A stretch of 64,000 nt of DNA from NCBI GenBank assembly GCA_000440235.1, contig ALKQ01000022.1, positions 60,665 through 124,664 on the forward strand, read 5' to 3'. Each line of letters opens with the position of its first letter. Position 1 is the stretch's first letter. A program made the translations under genes and the position numbers. Positions 1-8,248 of the stretch are shown in pieces. The notes under the pieces were generated by a model. That model did no database searches and had not been told where the DNA came from. It saw only the letters and a list, made by a program, of their open reading frames with translations. The stretch is from Streptococcus suis 10581. GTDB lineage: Bacteria; Bacillota; Bacilli; Lactobacillales; Streptococcaceae.

Positions 1-104
1 CTCAAAATCATGGAAACTATAAGAAGACTCGTATCCATGCACATGAGTATCAATCGTTTACTGTTGCGTTTTAACAGTTTATCGTTAACAGTTCCTAAAT
101 CCAT
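1..104 (-). CDS. CapD-like polysaccharide biosynthesis protein, N-terminus only
   Basis: Only the first 34 codons lie in the window; the gene runs off the left edge. It starts at an ATG preceded by GGAGAG, 30 bp after the wzh stop, so it continues the capsule operon. The visible peptide begins with a short basic stretch, followed by a hydrophobic segment with an aspartate in it (LMCMDTSLLIVSMIL). This resembles the first membrane segment of CapD-type nucleotide-sugar dehydratases/epimerases, not the start of the usual serotype 2 sugar transferase. If right, the serotype uses a CapD gene as the first serotype-specific gene. The assignment rests on 34 residues and is tentative. Confidence 0.45.
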   Translation of the reverse strand, partial: MDLGTVNDKLLKRNSKRLILMCMDTSLLIVSMIL

Positions 105-134
105 TTTTTCTCTCCACAATCTAGAGTAACCAGT

Positions 135-866
135 TTAAATCGCCTGGTTTTTTAATAGCATAAGAGGATTCTTTTTCAGCAACGCTTTCGCTTTATCTTC
201 GCCAAATTCCTCTGTTATTAACTTATAAGCCTCCCTCATAAACGGAGGTCTACTAGATAAATTATGCATATCACTAGCAACACAATGTACTAAATCCTGC
301 TCTAAAAAATACCGAGTACGTTTTTTAAATTCTTTTGCTCGATCGCCAATTAAAGCGGGCTTCAGCACATGGTTACTATTTACCTGAGTATAGCATCCCT
401 TGTCAATTAACTCTTCTACTCTCTCTGCATGAAACGCTAGTGCATCATATCGTTCTATATGGGCAAGTACGGGAGTTAGCCCAAGTAGCGTCACTTCGTT
501 CACTGCTTCTTGAATCTCTTTCCAGGGAGTATTCATACTGAACTCCAAAAGAATATAGCGCGAGCCATTAAGCGTTGGTACTTTCTTTTTTTCAAGTTTG
601 CTTAAGATATCTTTACTATAATACAATTCAGCACCATAGCACAATCGTATTTCAGGATAAACTTCTGCTACTGCTGCTTTAAGTTGAAGAAAGTTAGTCA
701 TGATAACTTTTTCTGGTGTTTCAAACATCCCTTTTCGTCTATGAGATGTCGCTACGATATAGCGAACACCTTGACGATAAGCTTCGCCTATCAAACTCAG
801 ACTTTCTTCAATAGTTTTGGGGCCGTCATCCACACCGAATATGATATGCGAATGAATATCAATCAT
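135..866 (-). CDS. wzh: Capsule tyrosine-protein phosphatase Wzh (CpsB/Cps2D type)
   Basis: PHP-superfamily, metal-dependent phosphatase that removes phosphate from the C-terminal tyrosines of the capsule kinase Wze and so tunes capsule synthesis. The PHP metal ligands are visible: HSH at residues 5-7, GAE near 79, LAHIERY near 134 and SDMHN near 200. Length (243 aa) is normal for the family. It is the fourth gene of the minus-strand capsule operon, 38 bp after wze. Cytoplasmic, acting at the membrane-bound Wzd/Wze complex. Naming schemes differ (cpsB in pneumococcus, cps2D in S. suis). Confidence 0.93.
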   Translation of the reverse strand: MIDIHSHIIFGVDDGPKTIEESLSLIGEAYRQGVRYIVATSHRRKGMFETPEKVIMTNFLQLKAAVAEVYPEIRLCYGAELYYSKDILSKLEKKKVPTLNGSRYILLEFSMNTPWKEIQEAVNEVTLLGLTPVLAHIERYDALAFHAERVEELIDKGCYTQVNSNHVLKPALIGDRAKEFKKRTRYFLEQDLVHCVASDMHNLSSRPPFMREAYKLITEEFGEDKAKALLKKNPLMLLKNQAI

Positions 867-904
867 ACTAATACCTACTTATCAAACTTATATTATCTGA
901 GAAA

Positions 905-1582
905 TTAGGCTTTTTTGCCGTAGTTTCCGTATTCACCATACTTCTCAGTGGCAATATCATATTTGTTCAAGATAACGCCTAAGAACGGTGTGCCTGTTTG
1001 ATCCAACTGCTCTTTTACTTTTTTCAAAGATGAGCGCTTAACATTGCCTGCTTCTGCTATAAGCACCATCGCATCACATTTCTGTGCAATGATAGCTGCA
1101 TCAATTACCAGTCCTAATGGTGGACAGTCAACGATAACATAATCATAATAGCGACGAAGAGTCGCAAGTAAATTTTCAAAATTCTTACTTTGTAAAAGGG
1201 CAGTAGGGTTAGGTGAAACCTTTCCTGACTCAATGACGGTCAAGTTTGGAATATCAGTATCGCATAATCCCTGAGACAAGTCTGTTGTCCCTGCTAGGTA
1301 ATCCGTCAAACCTGTAATCTTTGTAATTGGCTTGAAGAAACCAGACATGACTGAATTTCGGATATCTGCATCCACCAAAACGGTCTTATAACCTGAACGA
1401 GCATAGGCAATAGCGAGACTAGCCGCAGTTGTACTCTTACCTTCATTCGATTGAACAGAGGTAATGCCAACAACCTTAATATCCGCTCCGCTAAGCTGAA
1501 TGTTGGTACGGATGGCATTGAAATATTCTTCTGTCTTATTTACCAATTCTTTTTTCGTACGTGCAATTTCTAACGTTGCCAT
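905..1582 (-). CDS. wze: Capsule BY-kinase Wze (CpsD/Cps2C type)
   Basis: Cytoplasmic bacterial tyrosine kinase that autophosphorylates and works with Wzd to control capsule polymerisation. It shows a Walker A-like SNEGKST motif at residues 45-51, Walker A' DADIR at 71-75 and Walker B-like VDCPP at 151-155. The C-terminal tyrosine cluster (Tyr215, Tyr218, Tyr221) holds the expected phosphorylation sites. At 225 aa it is full length. It follows wzd by 9 bp, consistent with translational coupling. Wzh downstream is its phosphatase. Confidence 0.95.
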   Translation of the reverse strand: MATLEIARTKKELVNKTEEYFNAIRTNIQLSGADIKVVGITSVQSNEGKSTTAASLAIAYARSGYKTVLVDADIRNSVMSGFFKPITKITGLTDYLAGTTDLSQGLCDTDIPNLTVIESGKVSPNPTALLQSKNFENLLATLRRYYDYVIVDCPPLGLVIDAAIIAQKCDAMVLIAEAGNVKRSSLKKVKEQLDQTGTPFLGVILNKYDIATEKYGEYGNYGKKA

Positions 1583-1591
1583 ATTGTTCTC

Positions 1592-2281
1592 CTATTTCAA
1601 TTTCTTCGAATCTGGTACTACACCAAGCAAGGTCAAGCCCATTACCTCTTCAACATCTTGTGGTCGCTTCACACGATCATCTAAAACTTCCATAACCAGT
1701 ACAAGACCTGTTGCCAAGATACCGCCAGCTAATAAACCAAGCAAGATATTCCGTTTGGTATTAGGGGTAGATGGTTGTTCAGCAGGTACCGCTTCTTCAA
1801 GTGTCGTCACATCGCTTACCTTAGTGACCTCAACAATCTTTTGCGCCGCAAAGGTGCGAAGGCTATTTGCAATACGTGCCGCTTCATTTGGATCCGCATC
1901 ACGCACGGAGATAGAAACGATACGAGTATCAACGGGGATGCTGACAGATATTTTATTTGATATGTCCTCTGTCAATCCTAGCTCTGTTTTTACTCGTGAT
2001 AACACATCTTGTGATAGAATGATTTCTTTATAGTCTTTAACGAGGTAGGTCCCAGCCTGAAGTTCTTGGTTTGTCAAACCAGCTCCTGCCTCAACATTTT
2101 GACTGACTACATAAATCCGTGTAGTGGAGTCAAATTGAGGGGTTACTAAAAAGCTGCTGTAGACAAATGCCAGTCCTGCTCCTAATACCGCAGTTACTAG
2201 AATGAAGAATTTTTTTCTCCAGATTGTTTTCAATAATGATAATACATCAATTTCGATTGTATTTGATTCTTGATTGTTCAT
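1592..2281 (-). CDS. wzd: Capsule chain-length/co-polymerase protein Wzd (CpsC/Cps2B type)
   Basis: Membrane adaptor of the capsule kinase. The family activates Wze and influences chain length. Two membrane segments are visible near residues 27-48 and 178-199, enclosing an extracellular Wzz-like domain with conserved STTRIYV and [12 protein letters not shown] stretches. A proline-containing segment (PAEQPSTPN) precedes the second membrane helix, as is usual in polysaccharide co-polymerases. It lies between wzg (17 bp upstream) and wze (9 bp downstream) in the capsule operon. Confidence 0.93.
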   Translation of the reverse strand: MNNQESNTIEIDVLSLLKTIWRKKFFILVTAVLGAGLAFVYSSFLVTPQFDSTTRIYVVSQNVEAGAGLTNQELQAGTYLVKDYKEIILSQDVLSRVKTELGLTEDISNKISVSIPVDTRIVSISVRDADPNEAARIANSLRTFAAQKIVEVTKVSDVTTLEEAVPAEQPSTPNTKRNILLGLLAGGILATGLVLVMEVLDDRVKRPQDVEEVMGLTLLGVVPDSKKLK

Positions 2282-2298
2282 ATTTTCTCCTAAAATAT

Positions 2299-3738
2299 TT
2301 ATTTTTCAACAAGTACTGACTGAATCGCCGCCTTTGCTTGCTCCAGACTATCTTGGTTAATTTCCATCATATAAAGTTGTGATCCAGGCATCGCATAAGA
2401 AGATAAATCTGAACGTCCTGTTCCTGTCAATGCTTGTGACTCTACTGTAAATTGTGTTCCTGATTCTAATTGGGTATTTACCAAGCCCATGATTGTTTCT
2501 AAGCTCAAATCTGTTTGGATAGATCCTTCCAAACCAGTTAGAATAGCTTGATAATTCGCTAGATTATCTGGTGAACTCAATTTTTTTATGAGGGCTGCTA
2601 TGACTTTTTCTTGGTTTTGACCGCGATCATTATCACCATTAGCCAACGAATACCGCTCACGAACAAAGATTAGCGCTTGCTCTGCATCTAGATGCACTGT
2701 CCCAACAGGGAAATTATACCCTCCGCTTGTAAATTCTTGGGTATTTTCAACATCAATACCACCAACCAAATCAATCAACTGCAAGAAGGAAGTAAAGTTG
2801 AGTCGGATATAGTTACTAATGTCAATACCATAAAGATTTTCTAAGGTGTGCACTGAGGCGTTAACACCATAAATCCCAGCATGTGTTAATTTGTCGTATT
2901 GATTTTGCCCACCATCTGCAATAGCAACGTATGAATCTCGTGGAGTAGTTGTCAATAAAATCTTATGTGTCGCACGATTGACAGTCATAATGATATTGAC
3001 ATCTGAACGTGAAACAGATGAAATTGGACCGTAAGTATCTATACCACTAATATAGATATTAAAGCTATCTCCACTCACCTGCTCAGTAGCTGTTTCAACA
3101 GTCTGAGTCACTTTGAAACTATATATTTTTTTCACTTTTGAAGAAAAGTCTGGGTCTTCATTTTCTAAAATATTGGTAAAAACTCCGTTGAAGACCATCG
3201 CTTGACTCTCACCATTTATCATAGATTGATATGCTGTCAGGTAAGAGGTTGCGGGGCTAGTTGCTAGTTGAGTAGATTCCATTTTGGATATGTCATCCAA
3301 TAAAGCGGTGATGTTCTCTTGGTCGTATTCGGCTGGAGCAAGAATACTAGTAAGCTGACGAACATCTGTAATCTCACTATTTGCTGGGACAAGGATGCTC
3401 ATTTCATATTCTGAAAACGTCGAATTTGAATTTAGCCGTGTTGAAAATTTTACAACTTCTTGCATTCCATAGATTCCGACAGACGTGATGACCAGTGAAA
3501 AAACAAGTAAGAGCGCTGTAAATATGCGCGCTTTCTTACGCCACATCAATAATCCAGCCAATACTGCCACTCCGACTAGCAAAAGCGTCACAATATAGTT
3601 TAAATACCGGAAATCTAGGATGTTATAGCGATACATAGTCACTAAGAATAAACATAGAGTAATGGCATAAAGTCCCAAAAGCGCAAAATTTACCAATTTG
3701 AACTTGGACGACTTACTTCGTCCGCTTCTCTTTTTCAT
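2299..3738 (-). CDS. wzg: LytR-CpsA-Psr family capsule ligase/attenuator Wzg (CpsA)
   Basis: First gene of the capsule operon. LCP proteins transfer capsule polymer from lipid carrier to peptidoglycan outside the membrane. Three membrane segments occupy roughly residues 15-105, followed by an accessory domain and the LCP domain. The latter contains [10 protein letters not shown] and an [20 protein letters not shown] segment with the arginines that bind pyrophosphate. I place the start at 3738, two codons inside the longest frame, because GGAAGG sits 6 nt before that ATG. The frame is 479 codons. Confidence 0.94.
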   Translation of the reverse strand: MKKRSGRSKSSKFKLVNFALLGLYAITLCLFLVTMYRYNILDFRYLNYIVTLLLVGVAVLAGLLMWRKKARIFTALLLVFSLVITSVGIYGMQEVVKFSTRLNSNSTFSEYEMSILVPANSEITDVRQLTSILAPAEYDQENITALLDDISKMESTQLATSPATSYLTAYQSMINGESQAMVFNGVFTNILENEDPDFSSKVKKIYSFKVTQTVETATEQVSGDSFNIYISGIDTYGPISSVSRSDVNIIMTVNRATHKILLTTTPRDSYVAIADGGQNQYDKLTHAGIYGVNASVHTLENLYGIDISNYIRLNFTSFLQLIDLVGGIDVENTQEFTSGGYNFPVGTVHLDAEQALIFVRERYSLANGDNDRGQNQEKVIAALIKKLSSPDNLANYQAILTGLEGSIQTDLSLETIMGLVNTQLESGTQFTVESQALTGTGRSDLSSYAMPGSQLYMMEINQDSLEQAKAAIQSVLVEK

Positions 3739-3774
3739 AAACAACCTTCCTAGACTTTTACTTATAACGCACCC

Positions 3775-3783
3775 ATTATATCA
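3775..3783 (-). promoter_or_regulatory. Extended -10 promoter of the capsule operon
   Basis: On the minus strand TGATATAAT is an exact extended -10 (TGn-TATAAT), about 37 bp before the wzg start. No good -35 is visible, as expected for this class. It is the only evident promoter between yaaA and wzg. Confidence 0.65.
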
Positions 3784-3843
3784 TAGAAATTAATATTTTC
3801 CTATCCTTACTTAGTGCTGGAAAACGTTATCTTTTTCATAATT

Positions 3844-4581
3844 TCACATTTTGATTGAACGTATGAAAGTCAGCTGATTCTCTGTTGATTTTTCAGTACA
3901 ATATTCAAAGCCATCCACCTTAAAATCTTGAATGTCCGATAATTTCTGAATATTGTTCTTAGCCAACCAGGACAGCAATCTTCCTCTGCCTTTTTTTGAT
4001 ATAGTCGAGTGAACTTTTAGCTGACCTGCTTTTTCTTCCATGAAAAGAATTTTAACTAATCTTTTCTGAATCTGTGGAGAAAATACCTGCTCAAATTCTG
4101 ACGAAGCCAGTGAGAGAATCAGTTCATCATCACCAACTTCTTGGTCATAATACGGTCGCCAGTACTGTTTCAAAGACTGATTGCCTATCTTTAAGCTCCC
4201 TTGAAAATCTAAGCGGTGAGGTGAAATGAATTCAAAAGGATGAATCAATCCGTATAAGGCTGTCGCTACACGAACATGGTCACGTAGATAATTTTCTTCT
4301 TTCGAATCTATATCTCGCCTATCCATATAACGATACATGAGACCATCATATAATTGCCAAGCTGGATAGGTTTTTGCTTGACCTGTCCTGATTCGATACC
4401 AACGGTCAGCTTCTAACTCAGCCTTTGCTTCATTCAATTTATAAAAAGCAGCCATCTTTTTTACATCAAATTGACTTATGGCATCCAGAACCTGCTTGCT
4501 TCGATCAGGCAGGGGATAAAACGAGGCATTCTCTAGATTTGTATTTACTTCTTTTGCATTAGGTATAATTATTTTCATCAC
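3844..4581 (-). CDS. yaaA: YaaA family peroxide-stress protein (orfX of the cps flank)
   Basis: UPF0246/YaaA family. E. coli YaaA limits free intracellular iron and protects DNA under hydrogen peroxide stress; the biochemical activity is not settled. Family features are the N-terminal IIIPNAKEVN, GLMYRYMDR, RVATALYGLIHPFEFISPHRLDF and a C-terminal basic SKKGRGRLLSWL block. Length 245 aa is typical. Two adjacent ATGs could serve as start. It precedes the capsule operon on the same strand and diverges from the MocR gene, matching the orfX-orfY pair described beside S. suis cps loci. Confidence 0.88.
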   Translation of the reverse strand: MMKIIIPNAKEVNTNLENASFYPLPDRSKQVLDAISQFDVKKMAAFYKLNEAKAELEADRWYRIRTGQAKTYPAWQLYDGLMYRYMDRRDIDSKEENYLRDHVRVATALYGLIHPFEFISPHRLDFQGSLKIGNQSLKQYWRPYYDQEVGDDELILSLASSEFEQVFSPQIQKRLVKILFMEEKAGQLKVHSTISKKGRGRLLSWLAKNNIQKLSDIQDFKVDGFEYCTEKSTENQLTFIRSIKM

Positions 4582-4633
4582 TTAATTATACCATAGAGTA
4601 GCTTAATTCCTGAACCACAACCCCATCCAGATG

Positions 4634-4662
4634 TTGTCTTTCTTCAATTTTTCCTATATACT
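4634..4662 (+). promoter_or_regulatory. Promoter of the MocR gene
   Basis: TTGTCT, a 17 bp spacer and TATACT, ending 34 bp before the start codon at 4697. Good match to the housekeeping sigma consensus. Confidence 0.6.
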
Positions 4663-4696
4663 AGCTAGTAACATAGTCTATAAAAAGGGGGCCTAG

Positions 4697-5956
4697 ATGA
4701 AAAAATATCAAGTTATCATCCAAGATATTTTGACTGGAATAGAGGAACATCGATTCAAACGTGGAGAGAAATTACCTTCTATCCGTCAACTCAGCGAGCA
4801 ATATCATTGTAGCAAAGACACTGTCCAAAAGGCTATGTTAGAATTAAAATACCAAAATAAGATCTACGCTGTCGAAAAAAGCGGTTATTATATCTTAGAA
4901 GATAGAGATTTCCAAGACCATACTGTAGAGCTCAATCCTGCAGACTTTCAAGAATTACCCTATGAAGATTTTCGGATTTGTCTAAACGAAAGTCTTATTG
5001 GGCGGGAAAATTACCTATTCAACTACTATCACCAGCAAGAGGGATTGGCAGAATTGATTTCCTCCGTTCAAAGTCTGTTAATGGACTATCATGTCTATAC
5101 AAAAAAAGACCAGCTGGTTATCACAGCTGGTAGTCAACAAGCTCTATATATTCTCACACAAATGGAAACCTTGGCTGGAAAAACGGAAATCTTGATAGAG
5201 AACCCTACCTATTCACGAATGATAGAGCTCATTCGACATCAAGGAATCCCCTATCAAACAATTGAACGAGATTTAGATGGAATTGACCTAGAAGAATTGG
5301 AAAGTATCTTCCAGACTGGAAAAATTAAGTTTTTCTACACAATTCCTCGCTTGCACAACCCTCTCGGTTCAACTTATGATATAGCAACAAAAACAGCCAT
5401 CGTAAAATTAGCAAAGCAATACGATGTCTACATCATTGAGGATGACTATTTAGCAGATTTCGATTCTAGTCATAGCCTACCTTTACACTATCTTGATACA
5501 GATAATCGTATCATCTACATAAAATCTTTTACACCGACACTCTTTCCTGCCCTCCGAATCGGTGCAATCAGCCTTCCTAATCAGCTACGTGATACCTTCA
5601 TCAAACATAAGAGTCTAATCGACTACGATACCAATCTTATCATGCAAAAAGCTCTCTCGCTCTACATTGATAACGGCATGTTTGCACGGAACACACAGCA
5701 TCTTCATCACATTTATCACGCTCAGTGGAATAAAATAAAAGATTGTTTAGAGAAATACGCTTTGAACATCCCGTATCGAATTTCCAAAGGGAGCGTGACC
5801 TTTCAGCTAAGCAAGGGGATTCTTTCGCCTAGCATCCAACACATGTTTGAAAAGTGTTATTATTTCAGAGGACAGAAAGCGGATTTTTTACAGATCTTCT
5901 TTGAACAAGATTTTGCAGATAAACTGGAGCAATTCCTAAGATATTTGAATGAATGA
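4697..5956 (+). CDS. MocR/PdxR-type transcriptional regulator (orfY of the cps flank)
   Basis: GntR-type winged helix (residues 1-70, with LPSIRQLSEQYHCSKDTVQKAM as the helix-turn-helix) fused to a fold-type I aminotransferase domain (about 90-419). The PLP-binding lysine is probably Lys276 in YIKSFTP, and EDDY at 248-251 is the usual cofactor-contacting segment. Such proteins use PLP or an amino-donor adduct as effector; several control vitamin B6 genes, and this window also holds a B6 salvage pair at 39.6-41 kb. The target is unknown. A GGGGGCC stretch serves as a weak ribosome site. Divergent from yaaA. Confidence 0.85.
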   Translation: MKKYQVIIQDILTGIEEHRFKRGEKLPSIRQLSEQYHCSKDTVQKAMLELKYQNKIYAVEKSGYYILEDRDFQDHTVELNPADFQELPYEDFRICLNESLIGRENYLFNYYHQQEGLAELISSVQSLLMDYHVYTKKDQLVITAGSQQALYILTQMETLAGKTEILIENPTYSRMIELIRHQGIPYQTIERDLDGIDLEELESIFQTGKIKFFYTIPRLHNPLGSTYDIATKTAIVKLAKQYDVYIIEDDYLADFDSSHSLPLHYLDTDNRIIYIKSFTPTLFPALRIGAISLPNQLRDTFIKHKSLIDYDTNLIMQKALSLYIDNGMFARNTQHLHHIYHAQWNKIKDCLEKYALNIPYRISKGSVTFQLSKGILSPSIQHMFEKCYYFRGQKADFLQIFFEQDFADKLEQFLRYLNE

Positions 5957-5978
5957 AATTTAATAACCTCATACAAAC

Positions 5979-6011
5979 AATCCCCCTCGAACTTAAAAGA
6001 CGAGGGGGATT
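5979..6011. terminator. Bidirectional terminator between MocR gene and degV
   Basis: Perfect 11 bp inverted repeat AATCCCCCTCG / CGAGGGGGATT with an 11 nt loop, flanked by T-rich sequence on both strands. It separates two convergent genes. Confidence 0.8.
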
Positions 6012-6046
6012 ATTCTATTTACATCCCAAAATTGTTACTCTGTGAA

Positions 6047-6898
6047 TCACGCTTTCACTTCATAGCCCATCAAAAGTCCACCTTCTTCAGCATAAAAACT
6101 GCATAGACCTGATGTTGTAACTTCGTCAATAACAGCCGTTGGAAAACTTGCTTTGACCAACTCTGAGAATTGTTGGAAGAACTTAGCATTGTTGCGGTGG
6201 GCCATGACAATTCGACCACCATCATAACCTGCTTTTTTCATTTCTTCAAAGGCTGCTGTCACAGATTTCTTATGACCACGCGCCTTTTGAAGCAACTCTA
6301 ATTTTCCTTCAGCGCTTGCCTCACCAACCATACGGATATTGAGAAGACCAACGACAGTGCCTACCAATTTGCTCAGTCTTCCATTCTTAACAAGATTATC
6401 AACCTTCGCTAAAACAAAGAGGAGCTTACTGTGTTCCCGATAGTGAGTTATCGCTTCTACTACTTGTGGAAAATCTAATCCTGCACCAATTAAGCGATTG
6501 ATTTCGTCAACAAGTAAATCCATTTCCCCACTGGCTGACAGACTATCTATCAAATGGATATTGACATTCGGATGCTCTTCGATATACATATCCCTAGCTA
6601 CACGTGCCGCATTAAAACTACCCGATAGCCCTCCTGTAATCGTCACAACGATAATGTTCTCAGCTCCCTCAAAAGCTGCCTGATAAGCCTGCGGACTTGG
6701 ACACGCCGACCCCGCTGCAGACTTAGATGCTTCCATCACCTCCATCATGTGATCAATATCCAAGCTTGCATCATCAACAAATGCTTGTTCTCCAACTTGG
6801 ATGGTAAGTGGCACACTAATAAATTCAGTGTTCGGAGCTAGATTAGCTAATTGACGATAGTCGCAGCCCGAATCTGCGACAATTTTCCATTTTGACAT
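6047..6898 (-). CDS. DegV family fatty-acid-binding protein (orfZ of the cps flank)
   Basis: DegV/FakB fold. Characterised members bind a fatty acid and present it to the kinase FakA for phospholipid synthesis. The N-terminus VADSGCDY, the VTITGGLSGSFNAA fatty-acid loop, IHLIDSLSASGEMDLL and KNGRLSKLVG are family landmarks. 283 aa is normal. No FakA gene is in the window. It diverges from a small TetR gene, and the palindrome between them overlaps the degV promoter, which suggests lipid-responsive control. This is orfZ in the S. suis capsule flank nomenclature. Confidence 0.88.
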   Translation of the reverse strand: MSKWKIVADSGCDYRQLANLAPNTEFISVPLTIQVGEQAFVDDASLDIDHMMEVMEASKSAAGSACPSPQAYQAAFEGAENIIVVTITGGLSGSFNAARVARDMYIEEHPNVNIHLIDSLSASGEMDLLVDEINRLIGAGLDFPQVVEAITHYREHSKLLFVLAKVDNLVKNGRLSKLVGTVVGLLNIRMVGEASAEGKLELLQKARGHKKSVTAAFEEMKKAGYDGGRIVMAHRNNAKFFQQFSELVKASFPTAVIDEVTTSGLCSFYAEEGGLLMGYEVKA

Positions 6899-6929
6899 AA
6901 TATTCTCATTTCCAATTTTACTTTTTTAT

Positions 6930-6958
6930 TTGACAATAAATCTCTATTTACTTACAAT
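6930..6958 (+). promoter_or_regulatory. Promoter of the TetR gene at 7025
   Basis: TTGACA, exactly 17 bp, TACAAT. Near-perfect sigma-A promoter; transcription should start near 6965. Confidence 0.8.
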
Positions 6959-6965
6959 TATATCA
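6957..6965 (-). promoter_or_regulatory. Extended -10 promoter of degV
   Basis: Minus-strand TGATATAAT (TGn-TATAAT), 59 bp upstream of the degV start. Its -35 position (TTTCAG on the minus strand) falls inside the palindrome at 6978-7001. Confidence 0.6.
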
Positions 6966-6977
6966 TTAAACTACCCT

Positions 6978-7001
6978 ATCTGAAAGCATTTTCTTTCAGA
7001 T
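6978..7001. promoter_or_regulatory. Candidate TetR operator shared by degV and tetR
   Basis: Perfect 9 bp inverted repeat ATCTGAAAG-N6-CTTTCAGAT. It lies in the 5' leader of tetR and over the -35 region of the divergent degV promoter, so one bound dimer could repress both. Binding is inferred from position and symmetry. Confidence 0.55.
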
Positions 7002-7024
7002 GTGACACTCGGAAAAGGAAAACT

Positions 7025-7429
7025 ATGGCAGGTCGTAAAATTTCACCCCAATCTTTGAAAAACCTCTATCAATCAAATAAAGAAGCGAATCAACTGACTA
7101 AGGAATCAATAGAAACTGCTCTGCTATTTCTCCTAGAGAAAAAGGAGCTCAAGCAAATTTCGGTATCTGAATTGGTCCGAAAAGCTGGTGTGTCACGCAA
7201 TGCCTTCTACCGCAATTACAAGTCCAAGGAAGAAATCCTTGAAGACTACTACGAACGGACTTCCAGCAACCTTAAAAAGAAATGGCATGATTTGCAGGAC
7301 AAGGTTCAAAAGGACGGCGTCAAGCAAAGCTTTGCAGATTTTGTCCACGAACAAAAACGCAAGGCAGAGCAAAGCAAAACCCTGTCCAACGTCAGTCAAT
7401 GGATCAAGGAAAAAACAAAACGGGATTAA
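7025..7429 (+). CDS. Small TetR/AcrR family regulator
   Basis: 134 aa, shorter than the usual ~190. The helix-turn-helix is clear (ISVSELVRKAGVSRNAFYRNY, residues about 49-69). The region after it is short, highly charged and lysine-rich, so the ligand domain is reduced. It has a strong promoter, a GAAAAGGAAA ribosome site, and a terminator right after the stop, so it is a single-gene unit. Its divergence from degV and the palindrome in between make degV the most likely target. The effector is not deducible. Confidence 0.8.
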   Translation: MAGRKISPQSLKNLYQSNKEANQLTKESIETALLFLLEKKELKQISVSELVRKAGVSRNAFYRNYKSKEEILEDYYERTSSNLKKKWHDLQDKVQKDGVKQSFADFVHEQKRKAEQSKTLSNVSQWIKEKTKRD

Positions 7430-7446
7430 AAAGTCCCGTTTTTTTG
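7417..7446. terminator. Bidirectional terminator, tetR / proC
   Basis: AAAACGGGA / TCCCGTTTT, 9 bp stem with an 8 nt loop and T-runs on both sides. It overlaps the tetR stop and serves the convergent proline operon. Confidence 0.8.
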
Positions 7447-7453
7447 CTGTCTT

Positions 7454-8239
7454 CTATTTTTTACCCAATTTTCTCGTCTTTTTGAGGGCGGCGGCGACTG
7501 CCTTAATAATGGCGTAACGGAAGCCTTCTTTTTCAAGAGCTACCACGCCTGCGATAGTTGAGCCGCCTGGCGAGGTCACTTTCTGTCTCAGCTGGGCTGG
7601 GTGCTTTTCGCTGGTTAAGACCATCTGAGCAGTTCCAGCAAGGGTCTGGGCCGCCAAAACCTTCGCATCTTGAGCTGTCAGTCCATTTTGCACACCAGCA
7701 TCGGTCAAAGCCTCAATCATCTGATAGACAAAGGCTGGGCCGCAGCCTGCGATAGCCGTTGCTGCGTCAATCAGGCTCTCTGGCACCTGCTGGACCTTGC
7801 CTGATTTTTCTAGGATTTGTTCCAATAGCGGAGCGAGCTCTTGATTGACCAAGCTATAGGTTGTCATGCCTTGGCCGATAGCGACCGGTGTATTGGGCAT
7901 GATACGGATGAGTTTGTCTGCCGCTACAAATGCTGCCAGGCTGTCAATGGTCACTCCCGCTGCCATGGAAATCCAGATAGCTGACGGATTCTGGCTAATC
8001 TGGTCCTGTAAGCCCGACAAGACTGTCTGAATCAGGTGAGGCTTGACCCCAAGGAAAATGACCTCAGCCTGCTCTGCTATTTCCCCATTAGAAAAAAGCT
8101 GACCGCCCAGCTGAACTTGTAGAGCCTGGGCTTTTGCTGGGTTGTGGTTGCTGAGGAGGAGCTGGGTATCTGGCTGCTGGCTGACCGCTTGGGCCAGAGC
8201 CGCTCCCATGTTGCCCAGTCCGATAAATCCAATCTTCAT
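7454..8239 (-). CDS. proC: Pyrroline-5-carboxylate reductase
   Basis: Last step of proline synthesis: reduces 1-pyrroline-5-carboxylate to proline with NAD(P)H. N-terminal Rossmann motif GFIGLGNMGAAL (residues 4-15), central RIMPNTPVAIGQGMT, and the C-terminal family signature TSPGGSTIAGVVALEKEGFR. 261 aa is the usual length. It is the third gene of the proB-proA-proC operon, 9 bp after proA. Cytoplasmic; regulation by proline is expected at the ProB enzyme level because no leader attenuator was seen. Confidence 0.95.
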   Translation of the reverse strand: MKIGFIGLGNMGAALAQAVSQQPDTQLLLSNHNPAKAQALQVQLGGQLFSNGEIAEQAEVIFLGVKPHLIQTVLSGLQDQISQNPSAIWISMAAGVTIDSLAAFVAADKLIRIMPNTPVAIGQGMTTYSLVNQELAPLLEQILEKSGKVQQVPESLIDAATAIAGCGPAFVYQMIEALTDAGVQNGLTAQDAKVLAAQTLAGTAQMVLTSEKHPAQLRQKVTSPGGSTIAGVVALEKEGFRYAIIKAVAAALKKTRKLGKK

Positions 8240-8248
8240 CTTGTCCTC

